From Culex pipiens pallens (lineage: Eukaryota > Arthropoda > Insecta > Diptera > Culicidae), in NCBI RefSeq assembly GCF_016801865.2, contig NC_068939.1:40834747-40898746 (forward strand): DNA of 64,000 nt, given 5' to 3'. The notes below the pieces were generated by a model. The model did no database searches, was not told the origin of the DNA, and saw nothing but the letters and a program-made list of their open reading frames with translations. The translations under genes and the position numbers were made by a program. The number at the start of each line of letters is the position of its first letter. Within the stretch, counting starts at the first letter, position 1. This document shows, in pieces, positions 45,201 to 60,200 of this stretch.

Positions 45201-48200
45201 AACCATTTCCATTATTATAGCACACAGATATCATGCCTCAAAATCACCCGACTGTATAACGGCTCCAAACACACGCACACACACATACATCCGGCATTCC
45301 CCACGAAGGAAGAGGCCGCACATAATCAAAATGAATGTCACCACCAGAAAACCGTCGGACCCGACCGCCCGAACCCAGCACGACAAAAGTCCTTCCCGCA
45401 GTAGACAAATTACTATTAGGATGCGAAATGTCACAACTCGTCCCTTAGTGGATGGGACAGAACACACGAGACAAAAGAAGTGGAACTCGACTTTGTTTGG
45501 TTTCTCTTTCGCGCACTCTTTTGGGTTGAATAAAAGAAAAGAGACGACAGAAAGTGTGGCCACGTGCTCCCCACGTGGACTGAGCAGGGTGGGAGCGATT
45601 GCAGCGACAAAACATAACCCACTAAGTCGTGCGCTTGAAGGGTTCGTTCTTATGTTAATCGCTCGAAACAGAACAACTCGAAATGTCAGAATGGGGTTTT
45701 TTGTTATTCAGAATAGGACATGACACTGCATGGAAATTGCATTTTTTTCTGATGATCAAATTTATGTTTATTTCTTGAACTGTTTTGCCTTTCCAAAAGG
45801 ATCTCACAATCGCTGAAAATAACTTCCTTGCTTTACGGAAAACCATCCACCGTTCCTCAAATTGCGGCTACAACCACATACGATATTACTCGTTCTTAGA
45901 CGCAAAGGGATTGCAAGGACATTTCCTTCTTTTAATCGCACACCTCAGAAAGGGTGACAAACGACACACGGCAAACGGAACCGAAATCAGTGCTTGCAAC
46001 CTCCCCCGCCGCGGCATATATATCAAGATGATTGATGCCAAGGAACACAAGATGGTAGCACCAGTGTGGCGGCGACGTAACCGTAATCAGAAACACGTTG
46101 TGTGAAATCTTGGAAAGCCTGCTCCGCCCCTCCCCCTTTCCCTTTCTGCCGCTTCCTGTCAACGGCCTTCATTTTTCGTAATTTTCACTCTTGCATCCGT
46201 TTGTCACACTTTCCGGGAGTCTCATTTTCTCCCGCCGGGGTGGGATTTGTTGATAAAGGGTTGTTAGAAAATGCGGTGATGAAAAATTTTGATCAATATT
46301 TGTTTTGCTTCAAAAAGCATGTTTTGATATCTTCAGGTTTTCAAAATTATTCACTTCCGATATTCAGATATTTAATTGAACATGTTTTATAAAATCTTGA
46401 GCTTGAATTGGAAATGCCAATTCTTTAAATCGGGCCTGGTACAATATACGACTCAAGTGGCAGGTTTATGTTAATGGCATCGACTTAAAATAATATCTCT
46501 TTCGCTTGTTTCAAAATCACTCTCTAAATACATTATCATGCCTTAACTCCATCCAAAAAAACATACCTGTGGTATTGGTGTCCTTTTCGACCCAAAACAC
46601 TATTATTTATTTCAAAAATCTGGCTTTGACCAAATCTTGTTGTATTATATGTCTTCATGAAACTAAAAAACACAAACATCTAAGGTGAATTCATCGCTCA
46701 ACCGGTTTTTGGAGACACTTCCAGAAATGAGAGTAAAATGCTCATCAGGAATCCTTACTAATCGGGAGTTTGAATCTTGTTCATGGATTATAAAGTTTGA
46801 AAAACAGCAGGCAAATCCGCTGTTCACACCCATTTGACATGTTTGTCTTGAGTCAAACATTATTTAAATTTTTTTTCGAAAAGATCCTAAAATTTCACAT
46901 ATGTGTAAAACATTGAAAATTGGACCATTCGTTGCTGAGATATTGGGAATGTTTGGATGTTGTTTTTTTTCTTTTTATTCGCTGTATTTCTGTCTCTTAG
47001 GCTATTTTTTCGAAATTTTCTGAACCTTTCGAAATATTAGTTTATGTAGCAAATTGCAAAAAGAAAAAAAATCAGCGCGTGTCGTACATTTACCCAACGG
47101 ATTTACCGAGTTGGATGAATACGACGAGTGCTGAAAAAATCATGTCTTGCAACAAGTTGCTTACAAACTTTTTTGCAAACTCTGAAAAACGTTTTTTGAA
47201 TGGAGTTTTATGCCAAGCAGCCAAGTGTTGAGTAAATTTACCGTCCATAAGAATAAAATTAAAAATTTTACTTTTCGACACTATAGAGCTGAAAAGTAGA
47301 ATTTTCAGCACTAGTAAAGGCTATCAAATGCCAACTTTTCAGAAATTTCTAGGTTGTGCAACAAATTTTTGACCGGGTTATAAATTTTTTAATCAATACT
47401 GATTTTTTCAAAAAATCAAAATATTGGTCGCAACAAAATTTCAACTTCATTTTGATGTAAAATCAAATTTGCAATCAAAAAGTACTTCAGTGAAATTTTG
47501 ATAAAGTGCATCTTTTTCAAGTTAAATCTATTATAAGGTGACTCTTTTGAAAATTGTCGCAGTTTTTATTTTTTTTTAATTAGTGCCCATATTTGCCCAC
47601 TTTTGAAAAAAATATTTTTGAAAAGCTGAGAAAATTCTCTATGTTTTGCTTTGTTGAACTTTGTTGAAACGACCGTTAGTTGCTGAGATATTGCTGAGAT
47701 AGGTTTGAAAACAGGAAAATTGAAGTTTTTTTAAGTCCCACCCAAACAACCCACCAATTTCTAATGACGATATCTCAGCAACTAATGGTCCGATTTACAA
47801 TGTTAAAATATCAAACATTCGTAAATTTTTCGATCTTTTCGAAAAAAATGTTTTCAAAATTTTTAAACCAAGACTAACATTTTAATAGAAGTTTATGCAA
47901 CAAGTTGTAAAAAGAGGATTTTTTCAGCACGAGTCGTACATTTATCCAACGAGGTTCACCTAGTTGGATAAATACGACGAGTGCTGAAAAAATCGAGTTT
48001 TGCAACGAGTTACATACAACATTTTTTGCAATTTCGAAAAACACCCATTGAGTGAAATTTTAAGTCAAATTTTCATGTATTTTGTCAATAAATCGTTTAA
48101 ATCAAAAAAAAATGTTGAAAAGTGTTACTTTTAGAAACAAGTTGAACTTGAACTTTTCAGCACCCATTTGAGTGCTGAAAAGTAGAACTTTTCAGCATTT

Positions 48201-51200
48201 ATTTTGAAAAGTGTTGCTAATCGATTCTGTTATTTTTGGTACAGAAAAGTAGGCTATTTTGTCGCTCAAGAATGACAGGAAAAGTAAGTAGTTTCACGAC
48301 GGAATTGCAAAAAAGTAATATTGAATGTTTGGCCCTTTTAAAATGTTAGTCTTGATTTGAAAAAAAAATGAAAATATTGTTTTCGAAAAGATCGGAAAAT
48401 TTATTTTTTTAAATAAAAATATTTTTTAAAGTGGGCAAACATGTGCACTAATTTAAAAAAAAAAATGAAAAACTGCGACTATTTTTAAAAAAGTCACCTA
48501 AAAATGGATTTAACTTGAAAACGATGCACTTTATCAAAATTTCACTAAAGTACTTTTTGATTGGCAATTTGATTTTACATCGAAAAATGAAGTTGAAAAT
48601 TTTTGCGACCAATATTTCGATTTTTTGAAAAAAAAAATCAGTATTGATTAAAAAAATCATAACTCTTTCAAAGATTTTTTGCACAACCTGGAAATTTCTG
48701 AAAAGTTGGCATTTGATGTCCATGTTTTAAAGGAGAATAAAAGAAAATAAAAAAAATAAAAAAGTGTTTTTTTTTTGCAAGTCAAGATTTAGTTACAAAA
48801 AAATAAATAAAAAATCACCTAACCGTGTATCATTTTTATCCTGTGTAGTCATTATCCATAACTACAACTTTGTCGAAGACATCAAATCGATCAAAAATTC
48901 CTTCAAAAGATACAGATGTTTGAATTTTCATACATCATTTTTGTATTGACAGCTGCAGAATTTGTATGGAAAATTATATGAACGAACTAATGATGCAAAA
49001 TGGCTTCTTTGGCTTTGGGCATACCGAAGGCACCAAAAAAGAATTTCTACATGTCTTCATCAATATTTACAACTTTCCGAAGACATCAAAGCGATCAAAA
49101 AAATCCTTTAAAAGTTAGATCGTTGCAAATATTTTTCAAAGATTATTTCGCCCCCCCCCCCTCCCCTTTCAAAAATTGTCAAAAAAATCAGGGGACAAAA
49201 AAATATTTTTCTCAAAAAAAAATGAAAATTTCAATGGAAATAGAAGTCTTATCATCTGAAATCAATGCGTTGATAATCATTTTTAGCATGTTTGGGCTCA
49301 TTTAAAAATCTTTTGAACTACTATGGAATTCCAATGTACATCACCGCACAAACTTTTTTTTCTCGCAAAAAAAAAAAAAATTGTCAATGCTTAGAAATTT
49401 TTAAGAAGCTTTTGATTGAAAAAGAACTGGACAGATGTGTAATACATTTCAAAACACTTTTTTCATTCAAATGTTGAAACCGTGGCCTGTAATTTCATTT
49501 TTTTTTTTTTTGCTCGGAAAATTTCACATAACATATCAAAAAATTTGCGATGTCGAACCGTACGTTTCGAAGATATGATTTAAAAAAATAAAAACAAGGT
49601 TTTTCGACGCGCCATGGACAAAAAAAGGAAAATGACGAAATCGACAAAAAACAAAAAATGCGTCTTTCAATTACGAAAATTTAGATACCCAAACATGGTC
49701 ATCGCTGAAATTTTAAAATTAATCGCAGTTTTAGTGAAAAAAAAACTGTTTTTTCTCTTTTTCGTCATTTTCCTGTTTTTGCGCGTGGCGCGTCGTAAAA
49801 CTCAGTTTTTATTTTCAAAAAAATCATCTCTCGGAAACGTACGGTTCGACATCGCCATTTTTTTTTTTCAATGTTATGTGAAATTTTCTGAGGAATCCTA
49901 TAAAAATATTTTCAGACATAGGCTTTTTGGTCAGACACGGTCAAAACGCAATTTTATGTTTTCATACGAATTTTTCAAATGCTAAGCTAGATATTTGAAA
50001 CTTCTTACTATTTTTCCCAAATAGCCAAACTCATCACCTTTCTTTTGCGTCTAAGTCAGCTGAAATCGGATGAAATGGCGCGGAGACATGATTTTTTGAC
50101 AAAAAAAGTGGTTTTTGCGAAAAATTACGAAAATTGCCATTTTTCGAACCACTCAGGAAGGAAGGAAGTTAGCAGTGAAATTTATGTTAATTGGAGTTTC
50201 CCACCAGCTGGTTTGTTGTTAATTATGCGTACAAATAACATAAAGCCTACATCCGAAATAAATTCAAAGCTAATTAGCATTAGTGGCAAGCATGTCAGCA
50301 AATATAATTGTTTCTTAATTGGCCATCAAAAGTCATTAAAGGACTCGATCTTTATCGCGGAACTTCACATCCTCCTCCGCTTCAGTTCGTCCTTTCAAAA
50401 AAAAATCGCGATTCGCGTGACTTTCGTGACTTGAACCCGGCCGGGGTGCGTTTTCTGTCTGACTGTTTGCGAGCGCGCATTCTGGTGTAACAAAATTAGG
50501 AAATTTGTAGCTCACTTGTTAAGATCGTAATCGCATTGGAGAACAAACTTTTTTGAGAGTGGTGGATTTGAGTTGCACCGCGCTATAGTTGAACTGCTGA
50601 ACTTGTCCGGAGAAGGTGTGTGACGTGGGAGGCTTATTTGGTATGCAAATGGGTTTAATGTTTGAAAAATTAAAAGTGGAATAAATTAATTCCGATACTC
50701 TGGTGTTTGCGACTCGCATAAGTATGCTGATACCTTGCATTTGGGTGAAACCGTTTGCTGAGAACTGTTCGTGACAAGTTCCGTCTGTTTTGAGTTGTAT
50801 CTAGTGATGGATTTAGTTCCATTAGCGGAGGGCAATTTATTTAGCATTGCCATTTCCATATCACGAGGTCACCGATAAGGACCTGCTGTTGAAATTTAAT
50901 ATAAAACTAGAGCTTGCAAAAGTTTTTGGTGAATATTAAATAATATAAATTTACCAAAATACTACGCTGAAAATTATTTTCTTGACTGAATATTTTTTCA
51001 ACCTTCCTACCCGGGCAAACAGTAATAACAAAATTCATGACATTTCAATAACAAATACTGTTTAAATAACAGAACATGTTATGGAATCTTCTTGGAAAAT
51101 CCATTTTTGCATGAGAGTTAAATAACAGTTTATGTTATCATAACAAAATTTGTTATTGGTCTGATATTGGATGAACGCCAACACAACTTTGGAATAACAT

Positions 51201-54200
51201 TTTTTGTTATGACAGAATACCTCCAACTGTTATTGGGATGATCGGATTAGTTGTTAAACTAACAAAAAATAATAGCAAAGATTTGTTCGAAGAATAACTA
51301 ACAATTTTATTAGTCTGTTATTACTGAGCAATTCCAGCTCAAATCAGGATTTTTTCTGGTACTTTTGTACCCGACCCTCTCCGATTTCAATGAAACTTTG
51401 TAGACATGTTATCCTAGGCCTATATAAGTCATTTTTGTGTATATGGAGCCAATAGTACTCGAGAATAACATTTGAGAAGGGCGTAAGGTATTTAAATATT
51501 TTAGTATTTTGCAATTTAAAAATTACTGTATCTCGAAGCCGTTGCATCGTATCAAAAAGTGGTCAAAACAAACTTGTAGGACATTTGACGGGCTTTCTGA
51601 TAGAATTACACTGAAACAAAAATACACGCGACTTTTATGTCATTTTTCAATTTTTCAAGTTTAAAAGTTAAATTTGAAGGTGATGTCACGATTTTTTTTC
51701 GCTCAAAATTTTTGAGGAAATACCCTAAGATGTTGTGGCAGTGCGTGGCCGAATGGTTACGCTGTCCGCTTTGTAAGCGGATGATTCTGGGTTCGATTCT
51801 CATCTGCTGCAACCTTCCATCGGATGAGGAAGTAAAATGTCGGTCCCGGCCTTGGTTGTTAGGCCGTTAAGTCATTCCAGGTGTAGGAGTCTTCTCCATG
51901 CCATAAGTACAAACAACACACCAAACCAAGCCTACTCCGGTAGAATCGCTGGCAGCGGTTGGACTCACAATCCAAAGGTCGTCAGTTCAAACACTGGGGT
52001 GGAAGGTTCCTTGGAGTAAAAGAGGTTTGGGCGCTCTCCCCATTCAAGCCTTCGGACTCCTAGGTTCGAGCAGAAACTTGCAATAGAGACCACAAAAGAC
52101 CCGGGGTCGTTAATGTGGATGGTTTGATTTGATTTTGACCCTAAGATGTTACCAAAAGACTGACGAAAAATGCAGGATGGTATGTCTCTCCTAAAAAAAT
52201 ACAAAAATCATTTACTAAAACTGTTTTTTTGAAAAGTGGTCTAAACGTCAAAATTTTTAAAAACCGGTGGTGGGAATCGATTTCCCAGATAATTTTACAT
52301 AAAAGTCTTCATATTGACCACTGTCCTATGTCCAATCCTTGGGAAGATACAGCGGTTTAAAAAATAAAAATGTTGAAAAAACGGAATTTTTGGTGGTTTT
52401 TGGCATTTTCTATATGACAGACTTGGTTTTTCAGTCTCGTAAATATTTTTACCGGAAAGCTCGTCCAATTTCCCATAAGTTTGCCTTTGACAGCTTTTTG
52501 ATTTATATCGTTTTTATATTTACGTAATCAAATTTACTATCCTGGTTTCTACCACACTGAAAAAATATTCTATTTTCAGTTATAAGCAATGTAGTTAAGC
52601 TTATATCTGTAAGCCCTTACATCCAATTGAAATGCTGTCAAAGGCAAACTTATGGGAAGTTGGACGAGCTTTCCGTTAAAAATATTTACGAGACTGAAAA
52701 ACCAAGTCTGTCATATAGAAATTTTCAAAAACCACCAAAAATCCCGTTTTTTCAACATTTTTATTTTTAAAACCGCTGTATCTTCCCAAGGATTGGACAT
52801 AGGACAATGGTCAATAAGGAGACTTTTATGTAAAATTGTCTGGAGAATCGATTCCCACTACCGGTTTTTTTTTTAATTTTGACGTTTAGACCACTTTTCA
52901 AAAAAACAGTTTTAGTAAATGTATTTTGTATTTTTTTAGGAGAGACATACCATCCTGCATTTTTCGTCAGTCTTTTAGTAACATTTAAGGCTATTTCCTC
53001 AAAAATTTTGAACGAAAAAAAATCGTGACATCACCTTCAAATTTAATTTTTAGACTTAAAAATCAAAAAATCTCATAGATGTGGCGTGTATTTTTGTTTC
53101 AGTGTATTGTTTTCAGAAAGCCCGTCTAATTTCCTACAAGTTTGTCTTTGACCACTTTTTGATACGACGCAACGGCTTTGAGATACAGTAATTTTTAAAT
53201 TACAGAATACAAAAATATTTAAATACCTTACGCCCTTCTCAAATGTTATTCTCGAGTACTATTTGCTCCATATGCACAAAAATGGTTCGAAGAATAACTG
53301 AAAATGTTATTAGTCTGTTATTACAATAACAATCCAATAACAAAAAAATAATAACGACGAATAACAATTCTTGTTATAAATAACATAAAATGTTATTGGC
53401 CTGGTATTTTCTAATATCAAAAAATATTATTCCCAAGTTATTTCCGTCTGCTCGGGTCTGTTATAAATAACATAAAATGTTATTGGCCTAGTATTTTCAA
53501 ATATCAAAAAATGTTATTCCATAGTTATTTCCGTCTGCTCGGGTAGTGGATTCCCTGCCAATAAATAAAAATGTAAATTTCTTGTACAAATGCTACACTT
53601 AAAAAAAATAAAAGTACCAAATTCCTAAATTCTAGGAATTTTGGCTCCTTTCCTTATTAAGTAATCCAAAAAACCCAATTACTAAATAAGGAAAAGAGGC
53701 AAAATTCCTAGAATAAAGGAATTTGGTACTATTTTTTTATTTCAGTGTATGGAACTATCTTAAGCAACCATGCGCACCCACGTTTATGTAGGGTAAGTAA
53801 AATAATAAGAGGGTGCATGGTTGATTACCATTATTCCATAGCATTTGTAACCAAATTTACAATTTTATTAATTGGCAGGGAATTCAGTAAAATTCTATTT
53901 TGTCCGTTTAAGCGTGTTCAGAAAGCTCAAATCTACCATACCTTGACGAAATTGAAGCGTCATCAACTTCAAAAACGTCGAATTATGGGATACAGTAATT
54001 TAAATTCAGAAGACATTTTTTTCAGTTATTTCATTTTCAACAATATATCTGCAATATTTTGATAAAAATATAAGCTATTTCGGATAACAAGCAAAGCCTT
54101 TTCAAACATTAAACATGCCCCTTCATTTAATTGTCCCTAGTCATGCAACATTCGACATATCCAACGCTCCAAGCTACTACACCTGAATAACTATCACCTT

Positions 54201-57200
54201 TACCAAAGAACAAAAAAAAACCTAAATAAAGTCACGTTTGTATACCGTTTACGTAACAAAAAGTTTTCGGTGATTGCCCTTCAAAACTCGTCTTCAAAGG
54301 ACAACAAACTCATTAAGTTTTTAGAAGTTCGGACAAATTTACGGAACGCGCATTTTTTTAATTATTTTATGGCACAATCCCCAGCAAGGCTAGACGTAAT
54401 CATCATTAGGGTGGTATCGTTGCTGGTGGGGGGGCAAAACTATATAACGTCCAAAGCGGCATCAGATAATTCCACGGAAAATTATCCTCGCGTGTTTGTG
54501 CGCGCTTTTTCTCAGGTATGTATGTGGTGGATGAGTCAGGTCCTTTTCGGAGTGGGGCAATGGGCAAATGTTTGAAAAGGGTTTAGTTCGCTGGGTTGAA
54601 AAATCAAAGAAAGTTTTTTTTCGGAGGACATCTCGAATGTTTGGTCTACTGTTTATTTTGTACCGTGAGCGGTACAGGTTCTCTTTAAATAATTGAGAGA
54701 TTAACCTCAAAAAGGCTTCTCTACCCTCGAAGTAACAAACGGTGAGAAATTTCAAGGTTAAGGTTTAGGATCATCGTCGTGCGTGACTTTGATACAAGTG
54801 TAGCCAACTTGTAACCGTTAATACATAACTTAAGTTGGTGAAGCTTTGAAATACTCTAAAAATATCAAAATACAGAATGTTCATGAAATTTTTATTTAGG
54901 GTTCAATTTAAATAATATGCATACAAATTGATCTAAATTTAGAATTCCCCCCTTCTTCCACAGGGCGATGCTGTCAGTGGTCATCACGGTGGTGTTCTTC
55001 GTGTGCTATTGCTGCCACCGGAACATCAAAAAGCAGTCCGGATCGGCCTACCGGCAGCAGTGGCTCGAGCAGGAAGCCAACATGGAAATCTACAGCGTCG
55101 AACAGGTGTGTACTTTCAGCGGAAACTAAAAGTATGACTGTCCAATTTGTCGTTTGCTGTAAACCGTTGTAAAACCCTCAATAATTCAAATCTTTTTGAA
55201 TGATGACGCAGATAGCTTTTCGCGGAGCACAGCTGCTGAACTTTGCTGGATTTCACACTGGTCTTTGTCACCTGTTTGATTGTGAAAAGCCACTGCACAG
55301 TTATTATCCGGAGCTTTCTTTCCGAGCACAGAGAAGAGCAAAAGTTGGCTCGAGGTTAATTTTTCATGAACATGAAACCGAATGAAAGAGTTCGCATGTA
55401 CCTTCACGTACGTACGTAATTTTTACGGCCGCAATTTTCCTTGACATAGAAAAAAAAAGTTCCCCTCAAGGAGGGAAATTTCCATTCTTTTCCATCGCTG
55501 CGTACACAAAGAGCGCACCTTCGTGGGGGGGTAGGCGCATTTTTGCGGTGAGTAGGTTTTTTTATTAGCCGAGGAAAGTCAAAAGTTTGAAAATTTATTT
55601 GATGAATTTGAAAGATGAAAAAATAAAAAAAAAAGTTTTTTAATAAGAAAAAAAAAGTTTTGAATGTATTAAAATTAAAAATTTCTGATCAACAATTTTG
55701 CATCATTGTTTCCATTCCATTGTAATCTATAAACAAAACACAGATAAGTGTGATCCAGCTGCGAAAACAATAAAAAATTGACACTTAAATGGACATATCT
55801 TGGGACAGAGTTTCCAGATTTTCAATGTTTTGACCTCGTTTGGGAGGTCTTTCGATAACCTAAACAGCAAAAAATCCGATGGTAAAATCGCATGCAAAAT
55901 CATGCACATCACCTTTGTGAGCAAAAGCATGTAATATTGTATGTGAAAACGTGTACACAAAAAGCATGTACAAAAAAAAAAAAAAGAATTTTGCATACCC
56001 CAAAAATAACAACAATCTGGAGAGAGTCATATCCAGATTACTAAGTCCGCGCCCCAACCATCTCGGCTATCATCGACATTGAACCAGCCGCTTTCACAAC
56101 CGATAGCCGAGTTGGTTGGAGCGTGGACTTAGTAATCTGGATATGACTCTCTCCAGATTGTTGTTATTTTTGAGGTATGGGTCATTCCATCTGAAGCGGA
56201 ACAGCATTTGAAAATTATCATCTCCGATTATGCTCAAATTTGTCAGAGCTGTTGAGACTATCAAAACATGCAAAAATCCCGAATTTCATCCAAATCGGAC
56301 CACCCCCTCCATTTTTGTACCCTCCCAAAAAATCGACTTTTTGACGATTTTTGAGCGAAACCTCTATCTTCAAACGACGATAACTCAGGAACCACACATC
56401 TTAGAGGGTCGGTCTTGGACGCAATTTTGAAGAACATCGGACGTAGAATCCATTTCCGTGATCAAAATTTAGATTAAAATATTTTTTCTACCTGTATTGC
56501 GCAATTGAAAACTTTAAATGGCCGTATCTCAAAACAGCCCTATTTATTTTTTAAGATGTGTGGTTCCTGAGTTATCGTCGTTTGAAGATAGAGGTTTCGC
56601 TCAAAAATCGCCAAAAAGTCGATTTTTTGGGAGGGTACAAAAATAGAGGGGGTGGTCCGATTTGGATGAAATTCGGGATTTTTGCATGTTTTGATAGTCT
56701 CAACCGCTCTGCCAAATTTGAGCAGAATCGGAGATGGTAATTTTCAAATTTGCATTTTTCTTGCACACTTCAGGTGGAATGACCCGTATGCAAAATCCTT
56801 TTTTTTTTCTTTTGTACATGCTTTTTGTGTACACGTTTTCTCATACAATATTACATGCTTTTGCTCACAAAGGTGATGTGCATGCTTTTGCATGCGATTT
56901 TACACAGAAATTTTTTACTGTGTATTCAACCAATGCTTCGGATTTTTCATTCGGATAAAGTTACAAATAAGTGAGATTTGGCTTCAAGAAAGTGCATAAC
57001 TACCTAAGTACAGTGTTGCCAGATCATCAAACCTTTGGACTTGTTTGGAATGTATTTTGAATAATTATCTGTGTATTGGTGTATTGATCCGGACATAATT
57101 TTCATAGAAATAAGTGAGAGCCGAAATCAGAAAAGTCATAACTAGCTACAGTGTTGCCAGATATCTATCAAACGATGCATAAAATGATCCTACTTGATAC

Positions 57201-60200
57201 GATTTCTGGCCACTAATCGAATCTCGTTTTGAGCGTAAACACATTTTTATACATAACTTTTGAACTACTTATCAAAACTTAATGAATTTTAACAGCGACG
57301 TATGGGACCGTGAAACCGAGTCAAATGCGACCTTTTTGGATAAAATCGGTTGAACCAGTGCTGAGAAAACTGAGTTACACACCCACACAGGAACATAGAC
57401 AAACACTTGTTCAGTTTTCGATTCTGAGTCGATAGGTATACCATAAAGGTGGGTCTACGAGGTTTATGGTCTTACCTCAGTGAGGAAGGCAAAACAGTCT
57501 CAATTTTGCGCCTACCCTCAATAACAGTTTATCCAAGACTTGCTACACAGAACAAAAAAGTAATGAATGTTGAAAAATGTTGTGCCGGATTTTTTTGTAA
57601 ATTTATAAATATTTGGAGCATTTATTTTTTCAAGAAAAATTGTACAATTACATCTAAATAAGGGTAATAGAGCAGTTCTCTCAGATTTCCGTATTTCGTT
57701 TTTTTGTTGTATTTTTTAATCCGACTGAACCTTTTTTGGTGCCTTTGATATGCCCAAAGAAGCCATTTTGCAACATTAGTTTGTCCATATAATTTTCCAT
57801 ACAAATTTGGCAGCTGTCCATACAAAAATGATTTATGAAAATTCAAAAATCTGTATCTTTTGAAAGAAATTCTTGATCGATTTGATGTCTTCGGCAAGTT
57901 GTAGGTATGGATATGGACTACACTGAAAAATAATAATACACGGTAAAAAAAATAAGTGATTTTTTATTTAACTTTTTGTCACTAAAACTTGATTTGCAAA
58001 AAACACTATTTTTATTTTATTTTTTTATATTTTTTAGAGGACATCAAATGCCAACTTTTCAGAAATTTTCAGGTTGTGCAAAATCTTTGGCCGAATTATG
58101 AATTTTTTTAATAAATACTGATTTTTTCAAAAAATCGAAATATTGGTCGCAAAATTTTTTAACTTCATTTTTCGACGTAAAATCAAATTTGTAATCAAAA
58201 AGTATTTTAATGAAATTTTGATAAAGTGCACCGTTTTCAAGTTCAAGCCATTTTTATGTAACTTTTTTAAAAATAGTCGCAGTTTTTAATTTTTTTTAAA
58301 TTAGTGCACATGTTTGCCCACTTTTGAAAAAAATATTTTTGAAAAGCTGAGAAAAGTCTCTGTATTTTGCTTTTTTGAACTTTGTTGATACGACCCTTAG
58401 TTGCTGAGATATTGCCATGCAAGTGTTTAAAAACAGGAAAATTGATGTTTTCTAAGGTTCACCCAAACAACCCATCATTTTCTAACGCCGATATCTCAGC
58501 CACTAATGGTCCGATTTACAAAGTTAAAATGTGAAACATTCGTGAAATTTTCAGATCTTTCCGAAAACAATATTTAAAAAAATTCAAATCAAGACTAACA
58601 TTTCAAAAGGGTCAAACATTCAATGAATGATTAAAAAATACAAAAAAAAATCGAATGACCGAAATCTGAGAGAATTGCCCAAAAGCTTTAGGAAGCATAA
58701 AAAATATCTAACTATTTCTGTGTCACTAAAACCGGAAATAAAATGATTCCAAAATTAAAGGTGGACAAAATCAGGTGATGCATTATTTGTGTATAAAACC
58801 CAGATTGAAAAAATCTGTTTTCAAACTTTCCGTCCCTTCAACGCATAACCTTTCACCTCAATGAACGCACCAAATTCATTCAGACTTTTCCCCCGCCGCC
58901 GCGGTCCCCTAAGTATACCCCTCACGTGACCTCTTGTATGCTTCCATCAGCTTCAGCTTGGTTATCCTACTTACAAATAATAATGTCCCTGCACCTAACG
59001 GTGAAGGTTCCCCATACAAAACCCATCAACTCCATCGCGTTTAGTGTGGTCCCATCCCGTTGGAGGTTGTTTCTTTTTTTTTTGCGTCGCGAAATCATAG
59101 ATAAAAAGATTTGAAAATTTCTCAGGTAGAAGTAATTTTAAATTATTATTATTATTTATTTTTTTTGGGTTTTAAAAATCTTTTTGTATATATTTTTTTT
59201 TAATTCAGATTAAATAAATTTAATGTAGGTCAAACGTTGATTTAAATTTTATTAAATTTATGAAACTGTAAAATTAGGTCCACGGCTCCATGGTCCAAGG
59301 TCGGAAAATTAATAGCAACCAGAAATGTGAGCAGAACTTTTAGTGTAGGAGGGCACAATGGTAACACCCCCCCAGGGGGAGAATGGCACTGCCAGCCAAA
59401 ATAAAACACCACCCTCTCCTAACCGTGTCGCTCTGTGGGGTAATGCATAAAATATTCAAAACTCCACCGCTGACGTGTCACGGTGGGAGCCACTTTTTTC
59501 CACGAGGAAGGACTTTTTACGGCCGTCACAATGTGACGACAAGACCAGACAGATGGTGATGATGACTGTAAGTGAGAGAAAAAAACAAGAGTAAAAAAAT
59601 TACACGAGAGGTTTTGCTGTAGGACAAAAAGTTTTCACTGTGTAAAAATGTGTGTTTATTAATTTCGCACACATAAAAACAAACAGTGTCACGAAAGTCC
59701 TCGTGCCACATCACCTGAGCATTAATTAACCGTGTGTTTGTGGCGAACTGAAGCTGGGAACGAATTGTTGCACGCGCTAGACGGGTGGTGCTACTTTCTT
59801 ACGATGCAAATTTATGTGTCATTTAGACATCCACATGCAAATACTGGATGTTTTGAATCAGCTGACAGTTCATCAACCCAAAAAACCTAATCGAACTGCA
59901 CAGAGCTAAAAATCGATACTCTTCCGATCATTACCCTACAATGTCTATACACATTTTCTGAACTCCATCATGCCGGCCCTCCCCCCTAAATAAAAGCTCA
60001 TGTAAATGACCCGCCAACTGTCCGTTGACACTATTTAATTCTCCCCAGAAGCATCACTTTTACTCGACCGTACAGTCCAGGTCATAGATCCTCTCCGGAC
60101 CGGACACAAGCTGCGGATAATTAATATGAATAGCCCTGTTTACGACGATGACGACGACGCCGACGATGGCTAGCGTCAAGAGAAGGATTTAAATTAATTT

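Larger units (their letters stand above)
51010..53543. mobile_element. AATAACA/TGTTAT-rich element E, copy 2, hosting nested insertions
   Basis: Ends CCCGGGCAAACAGTAATAAC and GTTATTTCCGTCTGCTCGGG are inverted repeats flanked by TA (51008-51009 and 53544-53545). Many AATAACA/TGTTAT units lie inside. The last 85-90 bp are tandemly duplicated (about 53375-53456 and 53458-53543). A foldback (51326-53284) and, within that, a SINE are inserted. Confidence 0.72.

Noticed and set aside
45172..45723. 183-codon plus-strand open frame in intron 1
   Set aside because: No domain, membrane segment or codon bias. It overlaps frames on the other strand and lies inside an intron of mobile DNA.
51738..51812. 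Possible functional tRNA-Thr(TGT) gene
   Set aside because: It is followed directly by SINE body and tail and lies within a 13-bp target duplication, so it is the head of a retroposon.
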